DNA of 64,000 bases from Marsupella aquatica (lineage: Eukaryota; Marchantiophyta): the NCBI GenBank assembly GCA_973895155.1, contig OZ316893.1, forward strand, positions 10,664,001 to 10,728,000, read 5' to 3'. Positions 47,438-59,546 of the stretch are shown piece by piece; the stretch's first letter is position 1, and every line of letters starts with the position of its first letter. The notes under the pieces were generated by a model. That model saw only the letters and a list, made by a program, of their open reading frames with translations, did no database searches and was not told where the DNA came from. A program made the position numbers and the translations under genes.

Positions 47438-48345
47438 GTTTGGAGGTTGTTTTTACTTTTTTCTTTTCATCATTGTTCTTATCACTTGAGTTATTTTCCA
47501 TGTCTGGGTTATTTGTTCTACTAGTTTTTGGGTCTTTGTATTGTAAGTGCCACCCTTTCTTTCCCAACTACAAGTGCAGGCCACCTAGTAGTTCCTAAGC
47601 AAACACCATGTTGGTGTATGCCTTTAGTTTTCTAAGGTTGTGTGGTTATCTTTTCATCAATATGAATTTGCTTATTGTTCCATGCTTTCTTTGTTTTATC
47701 ATACTATTTTATTATTTTTGTTTGGCATGTGCCTCCTTCTTCTCTCAAGTGCATTAAGAACCCTAACTTGGGAGATGCAAGGCAAAAACCATCCCTCTTT
47801 CTGCATTTACTTGTTGAGGTTCACTTGTGTTTGTTTAAGTTTATTTATTTGTTTATTTCTAGTACTGTCATTGTATGGGTTCTTTGTGCTACTCTTTACA
47901 TGTGTTTCTTTGGCTTGTGCCTCCTTCCCCCTTCTCTGGGTTGGAACTCCTACTGGATGGCAGCATGAGGGGTTCAATTCCCCTTTGGATTATTGTCAAA
48001 TTTTGGAAAATTGTTTCAATTTTTATATCTACTAGGTTCTTCCGTAATGCCATGCCATGCATGCTACTCTTCATAGGCAGGGCAAATGAGGGATACTTGG
48101 GCCATGGCCATTTGCCAAAAGTGTGACAAATCTCAACATAACTCACAACTTTCATTCATGGTACTAAACCCTAACTTTCACATCCTACTAATACACTAAT
48201 ACAAAAAAGAATAGATGGCAAGGTGATATATTGGACTAGAAAAATGACAAATGAATATAGTAAAATCCACAACTTATATATCTCCTACATGTCAAATAAA
48301 CAACACGTGTGGATTTTTCCAAGCGAAAATAAATTTATCAAGTGC
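47438..48345. other. T-rich spacer, no gene seen
   Basis: Strongly T-rich plus strand. Hydrophobic frames here reflect composition. GGGGTTCAATTCCCC near 47968 resembles a tRNA T-arm, but no tRNA body surrounds it. Confidence 0.35.
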
Positions 48346-51300
48346 TCATGAATCATAATCTACACCTCTTTCGAATATGATACGGGCCACGTCTTTCTTC
48401 CATCTGATGCTTCTAGGGACAAGGTCACGGACCCTAGATGGATGTTGACGAGTGCAAGTATTACTAGGCTGTCGTGTTCTAACTCGTACCACCTCCCGAC
48501 CGATGTTCTCATTCCAGCACATTGCAGCACAAGCCATGCGGGCTTCGTGGGTCATGGAAAAATGAATCCTCTTCATAGCATATTTGTTGACATTTCCATG
48601 AAATGTTTCACTAAGAAAGTTTGCCCGGGCTCTAGTGTACAAGCGAACATTGACTGCAGTGACATTCTTGTGCAATCATTGCTTTAGAGCTCTATGTGTA
48701 GTGCCCCCTGTAAAATCCACAAGTATCCACATTAATTTATTTTTTTGGAAATATTAAAATATTACATAACAACCCAAGCACATTATTCATGTCATATGCA
48801 ACTTACAACCAGGGAGAATTGCTAGTAGATTTTCACTTACCCGCGATATAATATGGACTATAAATTGCACCTTCCTCACAACACTTGCGAGGAAGGAAAC
48901 TTTTACAAGGTTCATGGTTACCAGCCCAGTGATCAGCTGCAGTGATGATCTCCCTAGCCAACATGGTAGCATCATCATTTCCCCTGCAAGTAGTCATTAA
49001 GATTCAACTCAAGAATTAGGTCAGTTAAGTTCAATCCAAAAGTAACATTGACTGAAGTCATGTAAATGGAAATAAATACCATAGTTATCATCCTACCTTT
49101 CTTTTGCATTGCAACAACAATAGTAAAACCAACTCTTCAACTTATCACCAAGTTGCTTCTCTATCAATTTTGGATACTTCAACTGCCTCCTGGTACGCAA
49201 TGTGATGTCCTCCTCTGGAAATCCTCTATGTCTTCCAATGCGATACACCAACTCTGTCTTATTACCTGTGTGTCTCAAATTTTGATTCTTACACCAATCT
49301 GACAACACCCGAACTATGAATCTGCCCAATTTCTCCAAGGATGTTGCACCATCAATCCCATAAGCAGGTGCTATTTCTTTCACATTTGCCAACTCTTTGT
49401 TAAACTACTTCAATAGATTTTTACATTTGTGCCACAAATCCTTCTGGTTATCAATATTGAATTCATAAATTATATTATCAATAGTGTTGTTATCATCGTG
49501 AACAACCTCATTGATTGTAATCCCAACATTCTGAAGATGTTCCAAGGCACGACGAACACCAAGTGCCTCAATAGCGCCTGAATTCCCTGCCTCAACCCGG
49601 TCAATTGTTACAAGCTCTACTATCTTACCAGTAGCCACGTCTATCACGGGAACAGTGCCATGGTATCCAGATCGTGATGAGTCCCAACGACAATCCACAT
49701 ATAGAATTAATGGAGTGGAACCTACAATTATCATAAACCACAAAATAATGTTATGAAATCACCATTTACATGCATGCTCTAACAACATGGTACCTAGTAA
49801 AATGATAAATTCATTACTCAATGTAATTAACTAACACATGCTTGTGCACTAAAAGGAAGACTCATATACCGTCTCTTTCTGCTAGGCCTTGTTGCAACCT
49901 TTGTTTCTTATTATCCCAAACTTGCAATACTGCTCCAATCCATCCAATGTCTCTTTGGGCTTCATTTTGAAATCAAAACCAATGTGTATTTCTTGGAACA
50001 TGGATTTGAATGTGAGAGAATAGTTCACTTATCATGTTGTGTGTTAGACCAGCAGAGAGAGCAGAGTGGTAAATTAATCCAGTGATTGCAGGAACACCTG
50101 TATTCATAAACTAAACAAGATTAGGTACACAATATTAAGCCATTTAGGTACAAAAAGACAGAACTATAAAATTAATTTGAGTAGATTGCATACCTCTATA
50201 AAGTTCATTTTCTCTGGTCATGAAAGATTGTGCATGCCCTGTTGGGCACTTTAGCTTCAATATCCACAACTGATGGTGTGTGACAATGTCCTCAACCGAG
50301 TACTTACCGTCACAATCTTCAATACGACAATTCACACAAAACTCCTGGAAAAATTTGTGGACCTTACTCTTTTGCCAAAAAGCATACTCCACCAAACTCT
50401 CAGGGTCTGACTCAGTTTCTTGAGAAGATGGCTCATACTCATAATCCAAACGGCAGTCAACTTCTATTTGCTCAGAAGAAGTAGATGCCTAAAAAAACAC
50501 ACAATAATTAGTAAGTTAACTAAAAATGCAGTAATTGCAAGGAGGAATTATAACAGACTATGAATTGATACAAATGACAAGTACAAGAATGTGCAAAAAT
50601 GTAATACCTGAGTTGGAGCCTCTTCAAATCCAGAATCCATGAAAACCATATCATCTAATCCAAATGTTGTTGGATCAGCCACATCCAGCAAACAAATGGG
50701 TCCATCCTCATTTGACATCTGTTTAGGGTTTAGGGTACAATATTTGTTTATTAGTTGAAGCTAAGCTTTACATTAAATTAATGTACACCTATGAAAAACT
50801 AGAGGTCCTCATTTGCATGACTTATCAATGTATGGAACAAAGGTAGCACAAAGCAAATTAATTGAAAAAGCTAAACTTCACAGTTACCTGGGAATCGGAC
50901 ATCATAGAACAATCTTCCAATTCTATGTTGGAGTCCGGAATGTGCTCTGCATCCTCCCTCCCAGACTGAATGCGGTCAAATACACAAGTGTTGGAGTATG
51001 AATGAACTTGCTCATCATGTGAAGGTGATGCCACAACAAAATTGGAATCGTCATCATTTGGAACGGAGGATGGTGCACCACAAAATGGCTGCAATAAATA
51101 AATACAAACATAGGTTAACAATACTAAAACACGATGTATCGGCAAAGATAAAACCTCTGAATTTTGGATAACCCAATTTTTTTAACACATACAAAAGGAG
51201 AGATGGTGAAAGAGTTATACTCCAATTAAATTAAAATCTGGAAAGAAAGGGATTAGGGAAGGCAAACAAGTTGAAAGTAGAATGAAAAATGTTATTAAAA

Positions 51301-51499
51301 GTACCTGAGCAATCAACCCAAAGGTTCCCAAGTCCTCTTCATCAGCAAGGTGTTCATTATTTATCCATCCAAAGTCATCTGGACCCTCAAATGCCATTAC
51401 ATCCCCTTCTTCATCCTGTCCGTGATGAGCACTAATAATAGCCGATATTTGCTCGGACATACCATCCATGAGCCAAGCCATAATCTTTCCATGAGACAT
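48346..51499 (-). pseudogene. eight-exon DDE-type transposase gene (Kolobok-like candidate), inactivated
   Basis: A spliced minus-strand model fits phase throughout: 51499-51305, 51088-50888, 50718-50608, 50488-50194, 50097-49870, 49721-49097, 48983-48841 and 48707-48346. The N-terminal exons are acidic. Exon 4 carries a Cys-rich block (CVNCRIEDC, then LKLKCPTGHAQSF). Exon 6 carries the presumed RNase H-like core, YVDCRWDSSRSGYHGTVPVI, followed by EVVHDDN and KDLWHKCKNLLK, then a SAP-like GNKTELVYRIGRH. Exon 7 has AADHWAGNHEPC, and exon 8 has FLSETFHGNVNKYAMKRIHF and CAAMCWNENIGREVVR. This set is known to me from cut-and-paste transposases common in fish and cnidarian genomes. In-frame stops at 49973-49975 (TGA), 49405-49407 (TAG) and 48676-48678 (TGA) show the copy is dead. 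No terminal inverted repeats were identified. Confidence 0.65.
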
Positions 51500-52700
51500 G
51501 TTGAGGGCCCTTGTAAGGCATGGTATCTACGTATATGACTTCCAGGAAGCCTACATCGAAGACTGCCTCCAACTTGGTGATAATCAATCGCAGGCGGTGG
51601 ACGGTCCATTTGTCCGTCTCTAGCAACCTAACAATACAACAAACAAGAATTTGTAAATTATATGTCCTTGTATTTGTCTAGTACCTCAAAGGTCATGTTT
51701 GCAAGAATGCACTTATGAATGAAGATGTAGAAGTTCACACCAGGTCCATGATTACAATGAAGAAAAATGTACTGCAGAAAAATACATTGAGAATAATAAT
51801 TGCAGCAAGTAAGAGAAAAAGAGCCCCACGCCATTCCCAATTATGCTCTAAGTGGATGGTTTGGTTCATACCTTCCCTTAGAGCGAATCCAGATTTATGG
51901 TAGTTGACCGAAGTCAGTACCCTACTACTGTAGATGGCAAGTTATGCAAAACTTGGTCGTTTCCCTCGGCAAGCTGCATTTGACCCACGTGAGTCCCAGA
52001 TGTTTTGCAGGTTGTGTCAGCTCCTAGGATGAGACGAGGCTGCCTAGTTCACTTTCAACTCCCGTCATTTTGAAGTCGATCGGATTTGTTTGTAACCTCC
52101 ATGAACCTGCATACTTTCCTAGCCTCAATGTGGGAAGACTCAGTATAATGTCTTTCACTCCTAGAGTAACCAAAACAATCTAATAAGATAAGCTACTCTT
52201 TTGGATCTGCATCACACAAAACCGGACATACTACAGTCCGACCTCAGTTGGATGTTGTGCATTTTGCATAATTTCCAGTCCGTCATCATTGAGAAGCTAC
52301 ATAAAAAAATTTCATAGACTACATGTGTTTGAATTGACATACTTGGAGCCTCTTCGTTCAGCCCATAATTTTGAATAACGTTCATCATCTCCCCTCGCGT
52401 TTCCCCAAGTTATAGACAACAAATTTGCCGACATGCATTGGGAGTTGCTGGACCTTGGGCTGACGTTGATGGTTACCCTATTGTTGTAGTGTGCAAGTGA
52501 CTGAAGGCTGCTAGAGACGGGGTACGTCCATTGTTGCAAAAAATGCTTGTCTACATAATTATCTTGCCAAAATTGCGTACCTTCTGCGTAGACGAACAAT
52601 TGCCCCTCAATCACCCTCGACCTTCAGTGAACTCTTCTTTATCATCGATAATCTGTGAGGCACCAGCGGTCAAGCTATCTTCCGACCAGCCAATCACTCC
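51500..52700. other. no gene recognised
   Basis: The minus-strand frame 51626-51432 (KWTVHRLRLIITKLEAVF) overlaps the presumed first exon of the transposase in another frame and may be leader sequence or an alternative first exon. Nothing else was recognised. Confidence 0.3.
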
Positions 52701-52719
52701 TCATTTTTTATGAAAAGCT

Positions 52720-53060
52720 TTTCACATTGTTCTTATCAAATGGCGAACAACTGAGATTTGCTAGTTCCAAAAATTCAAACTCAGTGTCACTACTGATGCG
52801 ACCGTCATGTGATGAGAGCACCTTTGCGGTTTTCAGAGCTTCACTGACTGCCGCCCTTACATGGGCCATTCGATCGTGTTTGCAGTCATCCAAGGCTTCA
52901 ACACTATGTTCCAATTCAACTCTGAAGCAAGAGATGCTTTATCCACAATGGGTAGCACAGCCTGCAAAAGGCGTGCAACACAAGCTTTTTGCTGCCAAGT
53001 ACCAGAAGCCGATGTTTGACGAAGAACCTCGGATTGTTGAAGTGGCCAAAGGAAGGAGAA
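52720..53060 (-). pseudogene. TORTIFOLIA1/SPIRAL2-like HEAT-repeat fragment
   Basis: Minus strand: GTWQQKACVARLLQAVLPIV ends in LASEL, then after a one-step frame change near 52915 continues HSVEALDDCKHDRMAHVRAA and VSEALKTAKVLSSH. Plant TORTIFOLIA1/SPIRAL2-type microtubule-associated proteins have HEAT repeats of the form W-x-x-R/K-x-A-A, then ALExCRFDKxKxVRDxxxEALxxWK. The fragment covers little more than one repeat. It lacks other exons and carries a frame disruption, so I read it as a captured or decayed fragment. Confidence 0.4.
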
Positions 53061-53185
53061 GCGTTGCCAAACTTTTCCTTCTTCAAAGAGATTGTGCTTC
53101 ATTGCGGGGATAGACACAGAAGGTTCGCAAAGTTTTGTTACCCTGTTTTCTTGATGGCTTGTGTCCACTATGGCAGAGGGTTCTG

Positions 53186-53359
53186 TGTCTGGTATCAATG
53201 AAAGATTGAATTATGATCTTGCCTTATTGTGATATCTTATGTTCAACAATCGTAAAGCACTCATTGGTGCATGTCTGGTATCAATGAAAGATTGAATTAT
53301 GATCTTGCCTTATTGTGATATCTTCTGTTCAACAAACGTAAAGCACTCATTGGTGCATG
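53186..53359. repeat. 86-bp tandem duplication
   Basis: TGTCTGGTATCAATGAAAGA through AAAGCACTCATTGGTGCA is repeated at 53186 and 53272 with only a few differences. It appears recent. Confidence 0.9.
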
Positions 53360-55512
53360 CAAATGGGCAGACATGGAAATCAAGCACGATCTTGCCCGTA
53401 ATGACTTGAGAGTGACAGCTCGGTTGTGCTGGTGCACCTTATAATAGAACAATCAATAAAATCTCTCGCTGATAGCAGGAGTAGTTACACTTTGCTTGTC
53501 GCGATTTGCCTGATTTGTCTCGAAAGGATACAGACGCGGCAGTGACAAGATGCACAAAATTTATGAGTACATTTGATCTTTGGTGCACTTTTGTTACTAT
53601 CAAGTGTGTTTGAACAACGTCACTAATTACTTGCGACTACTACAACTTGGATCGATGGAGGAGGAGATGTACTCCTTGTGGCCATCTTCGATAATGCAAA
53701 TCCATGACCTAGGTTGTACATCAAGCGGATGTACTCCAAAGAAATTATAAAGGGATATCTTTAGGGCAGACATGTTTAGCAATGCAACAGCCTTGTGTAT
53801 GTCAGTGAGAAGATTGTTGCGTCTTGGATCCAGAACTTAGTAGCAGTCATTGTGAATTATTGAAGTTTCAAGGGGAAGATTTTGCACGCAAGGACTTGTT
53901 CATTTTTGGGAGTGTTGGTCGAATGCTTCATTTCCCACCAACCTTGCTGCGCATGCTTCTACAAAAACAGAGCACATATCCAATTTGGTCTCTCCCCTTT
54001 GAAACCTACTCCACTTCGTAAGACGAAGCATCCCACGGTGAGCGATTATGCACATTGGTTGTATAGTCAATAAAATCTTGGAAGATCACGTCAGTCTTGC
54101 ACTTCGCAAATGCCTCCTTGTGAATGGAGTATTTCTCTAACTCTATCATACACAAGTCACAGAAACATGACTATCTTGAAGACAAAATAGGAAAAATGGA
54201 TTCGCACAAGTGACTTTTCTAGATACTGCATAGGTTCGCAACATGCTGTACTTTCCGGCCATTGTAGACCACCTCTTTCCGTGGGTAGAGGCACCTCACA
54301 GAACCCATGTGTATGTCATCGCAGCTAACAAATTTTGGAATCAATAGGGGGACCAGCGTGGGGCCTGCAAGATCACATTGTGAGATACTCCGTTGCTCGG
54401 AAACGTGAAGGTCAGTTAAGTTTGACGGCAATTTTCAAACTCTATCTGAACACACCAAGACCATGTGCACTTTCAAGATTTCATTGATTAGTCAGGAACG
54501 CGATTGAGACGCAAATAAAATTGATATGCTTTTTCTCAATTTTTGGAATATGAATACATTGCATGAGGTTCAATGGGGAAACACGGCTCCAGATGACTTG
54601 AGCAGTGACCTTCATCCTTAGCCCAATCCGTCGCATGCCTCTACCAAATTTCCCCAAGAGGATCTCCGGTATTGGGGTAATGGCTCTGGGTAATGGTCAA
54701 CATTCGGGGCCATTGGACATGTCCATGATAGTGGGGCTATGAGGATGCTGCGATGTGATGCAGTGAACCATACTTGCAAATCTGAGTTGCGATTACTATT
54801 GGTGTGATGTTGTGCAATTTGAAGAGATGTTTGTGACTTTCCGCCCCCACATTGAATGGATTGGCAGCGGGATTCGGCAAGTCAAGAAGGATGCAGTTTT
54901 GTTAGTGATAAGCATTAGTGTCGCGAGCATGCTTGAAGTCCTGGAATGTTTTTAGCTTGGATGCTTTTCCAGCCCAGCAGAGCACGTCTGTGACGAACAT
55001 CCATAGCTTTAGCAGCAGATTTTCCAGCCCAGCCTACTGATGAACCCCGATGGCTATGGCAGCACCTTCTCACGATGACCTTCTCGGGGCAATGCACGCC
55101 ATTGATGAATGGTGCTGCTCCCAATCCAATCTTGAACCACGCCCGCCCCTGGCCGTAGAGCAAAGCTGGCCTTAGCAGACCGACACGAGAGCCGTAGGCT
55201 TTCAGTAGTTTACTCCCACTTTCCTTTGCCACGACGAAAACAACAAATTCTCGTCCTTTCTTCGTTCGGTGGGGGTCCCCCTTGTCGATGGCTATGGCAG
55301 CACCTTCTCACAGTGACCACCCCACTCACAAACCCACTCAGGATTGCACAGGCCCGTTTCACAGCACTGCCACATACTAACTACGGGTGCAGTGTTTTGC
55401 GGAGCCTTTGACTGGGGCTAGCCGGCTCTGGCTGAGAATCGGAAGCCTGGCCTTTGTTGGGCACCTCTGGAGAGAATGAGCTGACCGGAACTTGTCCCCT
55501 TCTGATATTTAT
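53360..55512. other. no gene recognised
   Basis: The motif GATGGCTATGGCAGCACC then TTCTCAC occurs near 55048 and again near 55280, a short direct duplication. The minus frame 55232-54915 is protein-like in places but not recognised. Confidence 0.35.
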
Positions 55513-55532
55513 ATGGACAGTGGCGGTTTAAG
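55513..55532 (+). repeat. 20-bp exact match to the 5S-associated repeat
   Basis: ATGGACAGTGGCGGTTTAAG here equals the minus-strand sequence at about 45070-45089, directly 5' of the 5S-derived fragment. Downstream sequence diverges and no 5S boxes follow. This is probably a fragment of the same repeat family. Confidence 0.5.
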
Positions 55533-56150
55533 TGCTCTTGTGTACACACACTCCTTTCCACTTTGATGTTAATGGAATGAGCACTTAGGCATTTTATACA
55601 CATACTAGTTTGTTTAGATTGCCATTTTGGAGCAAATCATAAGCTCCCTTAAGGTTTTTGATGCTTCTGAATCCATCTAGATGCATGGATTGAACCAATT
55701 GTGCATGGATCTTTAGCTTCGACATTGAACATTGAGAGACCTATTATGAAGGCCCCACATTGAACATTATGAACATTGTTTGATTGATGTATGATCACTA
55801 TTGATGTGGAGAGTTATTGTGGATCTCTTCTTGTTGATTGGATCCTCTCCACATATGCTTCCTGTTTATGCGCCATGTCAGTTTGGCGTGGGCGCTTGAT
55901 TCTATAAGAGTGATCCGGGTTTGCAACCAGACATTCTAGTTGTGCTACGTATTTCTCTCCTGGTGATGTTGGAGTGATGCCCAACACACCATGGTGAGTG
56001 CTTGTGTTGCTGACAGGGACAGATTGCCCTTAGGGTTAGCATATAGATTAGGTTAGGTTGGTCATCACGAATTCTTCTGGTGCTGCTGGGTTACCCGATG
56101 GATGACGGACCGGTTTCACTCGGAGTGGGGCGTAGTTTTGGCCAGCGACA

Positions 56151-57882
56151 TTGGTAGTAGTCAGCAGCACAGCTTCAGACACTGATTCTGACGAGGACTC
56201 TGTGAGCAGTTCTCCTCGTCATCAAGTGATTGCACCTTTGTTGTGGGATATGGAAGAGATGTACGGGGCTACAAAGGGCCCACGACGATACTCTGGTGCA
56301 GTTGGCACAATTGATCTGGATGATTTCATCCAGGAGTTTGATACGTGGTGCGATATGCAGACATTGCGTAACGCCACGTTGTTTTCCCCTTTGATGGCAT
56401 GGAAGGGATTATTTCAGCATTTGGAGGGGCCACCCATGGATGACTACCATGAGTTTTGGAAGGCTCATTTGGTTGAGATTGAGGCATGGAGGCAGCATTG
56501 GTCATCTAATTACGTGTCCATCACCTATGGCACTAGTGCGGCTGCCCAACCCATTGCCACAACTGCTGCTTTTTCTAGCAGCACTAGCCAGAGTGACACA
56601 CCATCCACCACCAGCACTCCAACAGCATCCACCGCTACTCCTGCCGGTGTGATTATGACAGGGACTGGAGTTGCGTCAGCATTTAATCTTGTGGTGGAAT
56701 TCTTTGAGGTACTAAAGCAGAACTATCAGGGTGTGAGAACTGATAAGTTGAAGGATCTCCAAGAGTTTCAACGCAAGACTGGAGAGAGTCTACGTGAGGC
56801 ATACACTCGTATGTGCAGATTGGCCTCATTCACAATTGGGTGTACCTCATAGGAACCACTTTCAGGACTCAAAAACATGTTTTTTTTAGTGAAAAATGAC
56901 TTTCGTAACATGGAAAAAGCTTCATCATGATTTTATCTCAAGACATTTAAGTCTAATTTTTTCACAAGACTATTTTACATGGTGTAATCTACCTCACCAT
57001 GTAGATAAATCAAGTTTTTAACTTTTTTAAGGGATCCTATTATTGATGGCCCTAAATAAGCCAAAATTTCTGATTATTTTTGTCCTATACATAAAGGTTT
57101 AGTGTGTGTCAATATTTAAGTTTTAAAATATAAGATTATTATATTAGTATGCATGCCTTGGTAAAATTTCATTGTCTAAAATGCAAGTTTTAGAGTCCTT
57201 TCGAGTCCTGAAATGATGTGACTCGTTGCATGACAAGTCATTTTATCGATCTTTGATGGACATATAAGGAAAGCTTCAAAGTCTCAAATGCTAGATAGTT
57301 TAATTAATGTTACCAACCTACAGGATGTTTATTAAGTATAGTACATCAAATTTTGCATATCATCTCATTACACCTTACAAATGATGTCCTAAAGCATAAT
57401 AAACTATGGTCACTTCTGAGTGTGATGTTCCTTTTGGGTCCTCCAATTGTGAATGAGGCTGATTGATCACTGTCACCAAGGGAGTGATAGAGGCTCAGGC
57501 AGTCCAGGTTTGGTACGCAATCCTGGATAGAGAATTGCAACGCAGAGTGAGAGATGTCACCCTGCTTAGGGATGTAGATCCCACATTAGCAGTTGTTTTT
57601 ACACTTTCTGAGCGCATTGAGCTCAATATGGTGAATGAGAAGGTGGTGACTTTCGGATTTGCCAAGGAAGCACCAAAGGCTGCATCTACACCCACACCAC
57701 AGCCTACTGCACAGAAGAGCCAGAGGGAGAAGCCTACTGCACGAGAGTCTACCAGCCAGAGACCTGTGCCCTCTTATGCTGGACATCATTCAGGATGTTG
57801 GACCTGTGGTGGGGATCATGCACAGAGATATTGCCCAGATCATAGAGGATCAGGGGGAGCATTAGCGCCTGATTAGCGATAG
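56151..57882 (+). pseudogene. gag: Gypsy gag with CCHC zinc knuckles, split by a DNA transposon
   Basis: The N-terminal part (56151-56822) includes GTIDLDDFIQEFDTWCDMQT, a Ser/Thr/Ala-rich linker and LKDLQEFQRKTGESLREAYT. The C-terminal part resumes after the insertion at 57461 with TVTKGVIEAQAVQVWYAILD and RELQRRVRDVT. Removing 56823-57459 and one copy of GATTG restores a continuous frame, reading RMCRLITVTKG. The zinc knuckles are CWTCGGDHAQRYC (57796 on) and, past two TAG codons at 57874 and 57880, CDHCGAPGHTKDRC. Gag packages the element RNA. No clear ATG opens the frame, because the visible frame starts after a TAG near 56130. Confidence 0.85.
56823..57459. mobile_element. 637-bp non-autonomous DNA transposon inside gag
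   Basis: Perfect 17-bp terminal inverted repeats, GCCTCATTCACAATTGG at the left and its complement at the right, bound an A/T-rich, non-coding interior. GATTG flanks both sides (56818-56822 and 57461-57465, with one extra T on the right), a likely target duplication. If the duplication is 8 bp with one mismatch (GCAGATTG/GCTGATTG), hAT or a related superfamily would fit. Superfamily unassigned. Confidence 0.8.
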
Positions 57883-59437
57883 TGTGATCATTGTGGAGCT
57901 CCTGGCCACACCAAAGATAGGTGTTTCTCACTCCACCCTGAGTTACGGAGGGAAGGATCCCGTACTCATGATCAAGGAAGAGGAGGAGGAGGTAGAGGTG
58001 GTGGACGTGGTCGTGGCATGCCACATGCAGGGATACAGGGAGGTGACGCTGCCCCTACTGTAACCATAGATCCAAAGGATGCTAAGATTGCTCAATTGGA
58101 GCAACAACTCTCGCAATAGCTAGCTACCATGGCTAGTTCCCAGGTGAGACCTACTTCTGGTGATGGGGCATCTACATCCTATGGACCTTCCACATCCCAT
58201 GGTCCTTCCACATCTTATGGAGCTGATGGAGATCTTGCCACCATGGGATTCATGTGTGGCACTGCACATATTGATGCATCAACAGCTTTGACACGTGGGG
58301 CAGCCAAAGCTCTTGAGCCCCGAGGAGCAATAGTGGAGTTAGATCCACAGAGGGGGGATGCACGTCGACAGACAAAGCTTCCTCAGTCTTTTACATTGGC
58401 AGAGACAGTTCAGACTACCTCTATGAACCCGGTTCGGACAAACCCTGGCGTGGGTAAGTTGGCAGAATCAGGGAGTGATGCAGCAGGGATGATAGGTACC
58501 TTGATGGGGGCGGCTACTGCCATGGTACGCGCCCCATTATTTTCAGCGACAGACATGCTGAACTTGGGAGTTGGTCCTGCAAAAGTGTTCAGATTGGCAG
58601 CTACACTCTGTGAGGACACTCCAGTGGTTGCTTCCCATGCAGAAGCAACTTGTAGTGTTGAAGTAGTGAAGACCATGCCACCTACTGCTACTAGTGAGAT
58701 ATGGCATGCAGCAGCAGCGAGGTTGGTGGATTTACCAGCACGCCCTGCATTTGAGAGGACTAGGTTTAAACCTAGTGTTGTATCATTGGATAATCGGAGT
58801 GGTATCTTCCAATTAGTTGGGCCTTCTGGAGTAGTATACCAGCCAGAGAGGGTGTTACTGGATACTAGTGCTTAGCCCTTGATGTTGGGAAAGTCTGCCA
58901 TACGTGGATTGGGATTGCATCTAGAGGATTTGGAGGATTGTCCCTTTCCCATTCAGACTTCATTGGGGGGACCTACACCTACACAACACATTACCAGGAG
59001 ACCTCTTGATTTGAGGATTCAGGAAGGTCATACCACAGATAGCTCACAGATACAGGCACGAGCTATTTTGACTAAGGCAGAGTCATATGATGTGTTGGTG
59101 GGATGTACAGTGCTCTACCCCATGGGATTTATTCTTGATTTTTGGGAAGAATCAGTGTTATATAGACCTGATTGGCAGTCAGGAGATGCTAGATTGAGAA
59201 AATTGCCAGTGAGATTTAGTGGACCCATGGGAGGCCCTAAATCCACACCATTGTCTTTGGCAGCATTCAGTGGTCTAATTGCTGGACCTGATGATTTGAT
59301 TGAGGGTAATGCGCATGCAGCAAATGTTCCACCATTGGAGGAGTCTCATGAGGAGCACATCATGCGAGGATTATCTGTTGGCAGTGTTGTGCCCCCAGTG
59401 TGGGGCAATGCACAAGCCTACAGGCAGCAGCACAATT
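57883..59437 (+). pseudogene. pro: Gypsy linker and aspartic protease
   Basis: After the knuckles comes a Gly/Arg-rich stretch (GRGGGGRGGGRGRGM) and a low-complexity spacer containing STSYGPSTSHGPSTSYG. The protease lies at about 58780-59220. Its active-site block reads VLLDTSA, a TAG at 58873-58875, then PLMLGKSAIRGLGL, where one expects DSGA-Q-PLMLGK. Further on are PLDLRIQEG and SYDVLVGCTVLYPMGFILDF, matching retropepsins of this Gypsy group. Another TAG is at 58117-58119, in the same frame. Retropepsin would cleave the polyprotein. The frame shifts at about 59437, where RQQH gives way to the frame reading LVHDAWRHAFTPQ. Confidence 0.75.
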
Positions 59438-59546
59438 GGTACATGATGCATGGCGTCATGCTTTTACACCACAGTCAGGAGCAGAACAGTCTCTTGCAAA
59501 TGGACCTGTGACTCTTTCACCATTGGATACCACTCCTATTGCTTGG

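Noticed and set aside
47960-47985. GGGGTTCAATTCCCC resembling a tRNA T-arm
   Set aside because: No acceptor stem, D-arm or anticodon arm in the flanking 80 bases.
54915-55232. Possible protein-coding exon (minus)
   Set aside because: Protein-like in places but no family recognised, no splice context established, and a nearby partial direct duplication suggests repeat origin.
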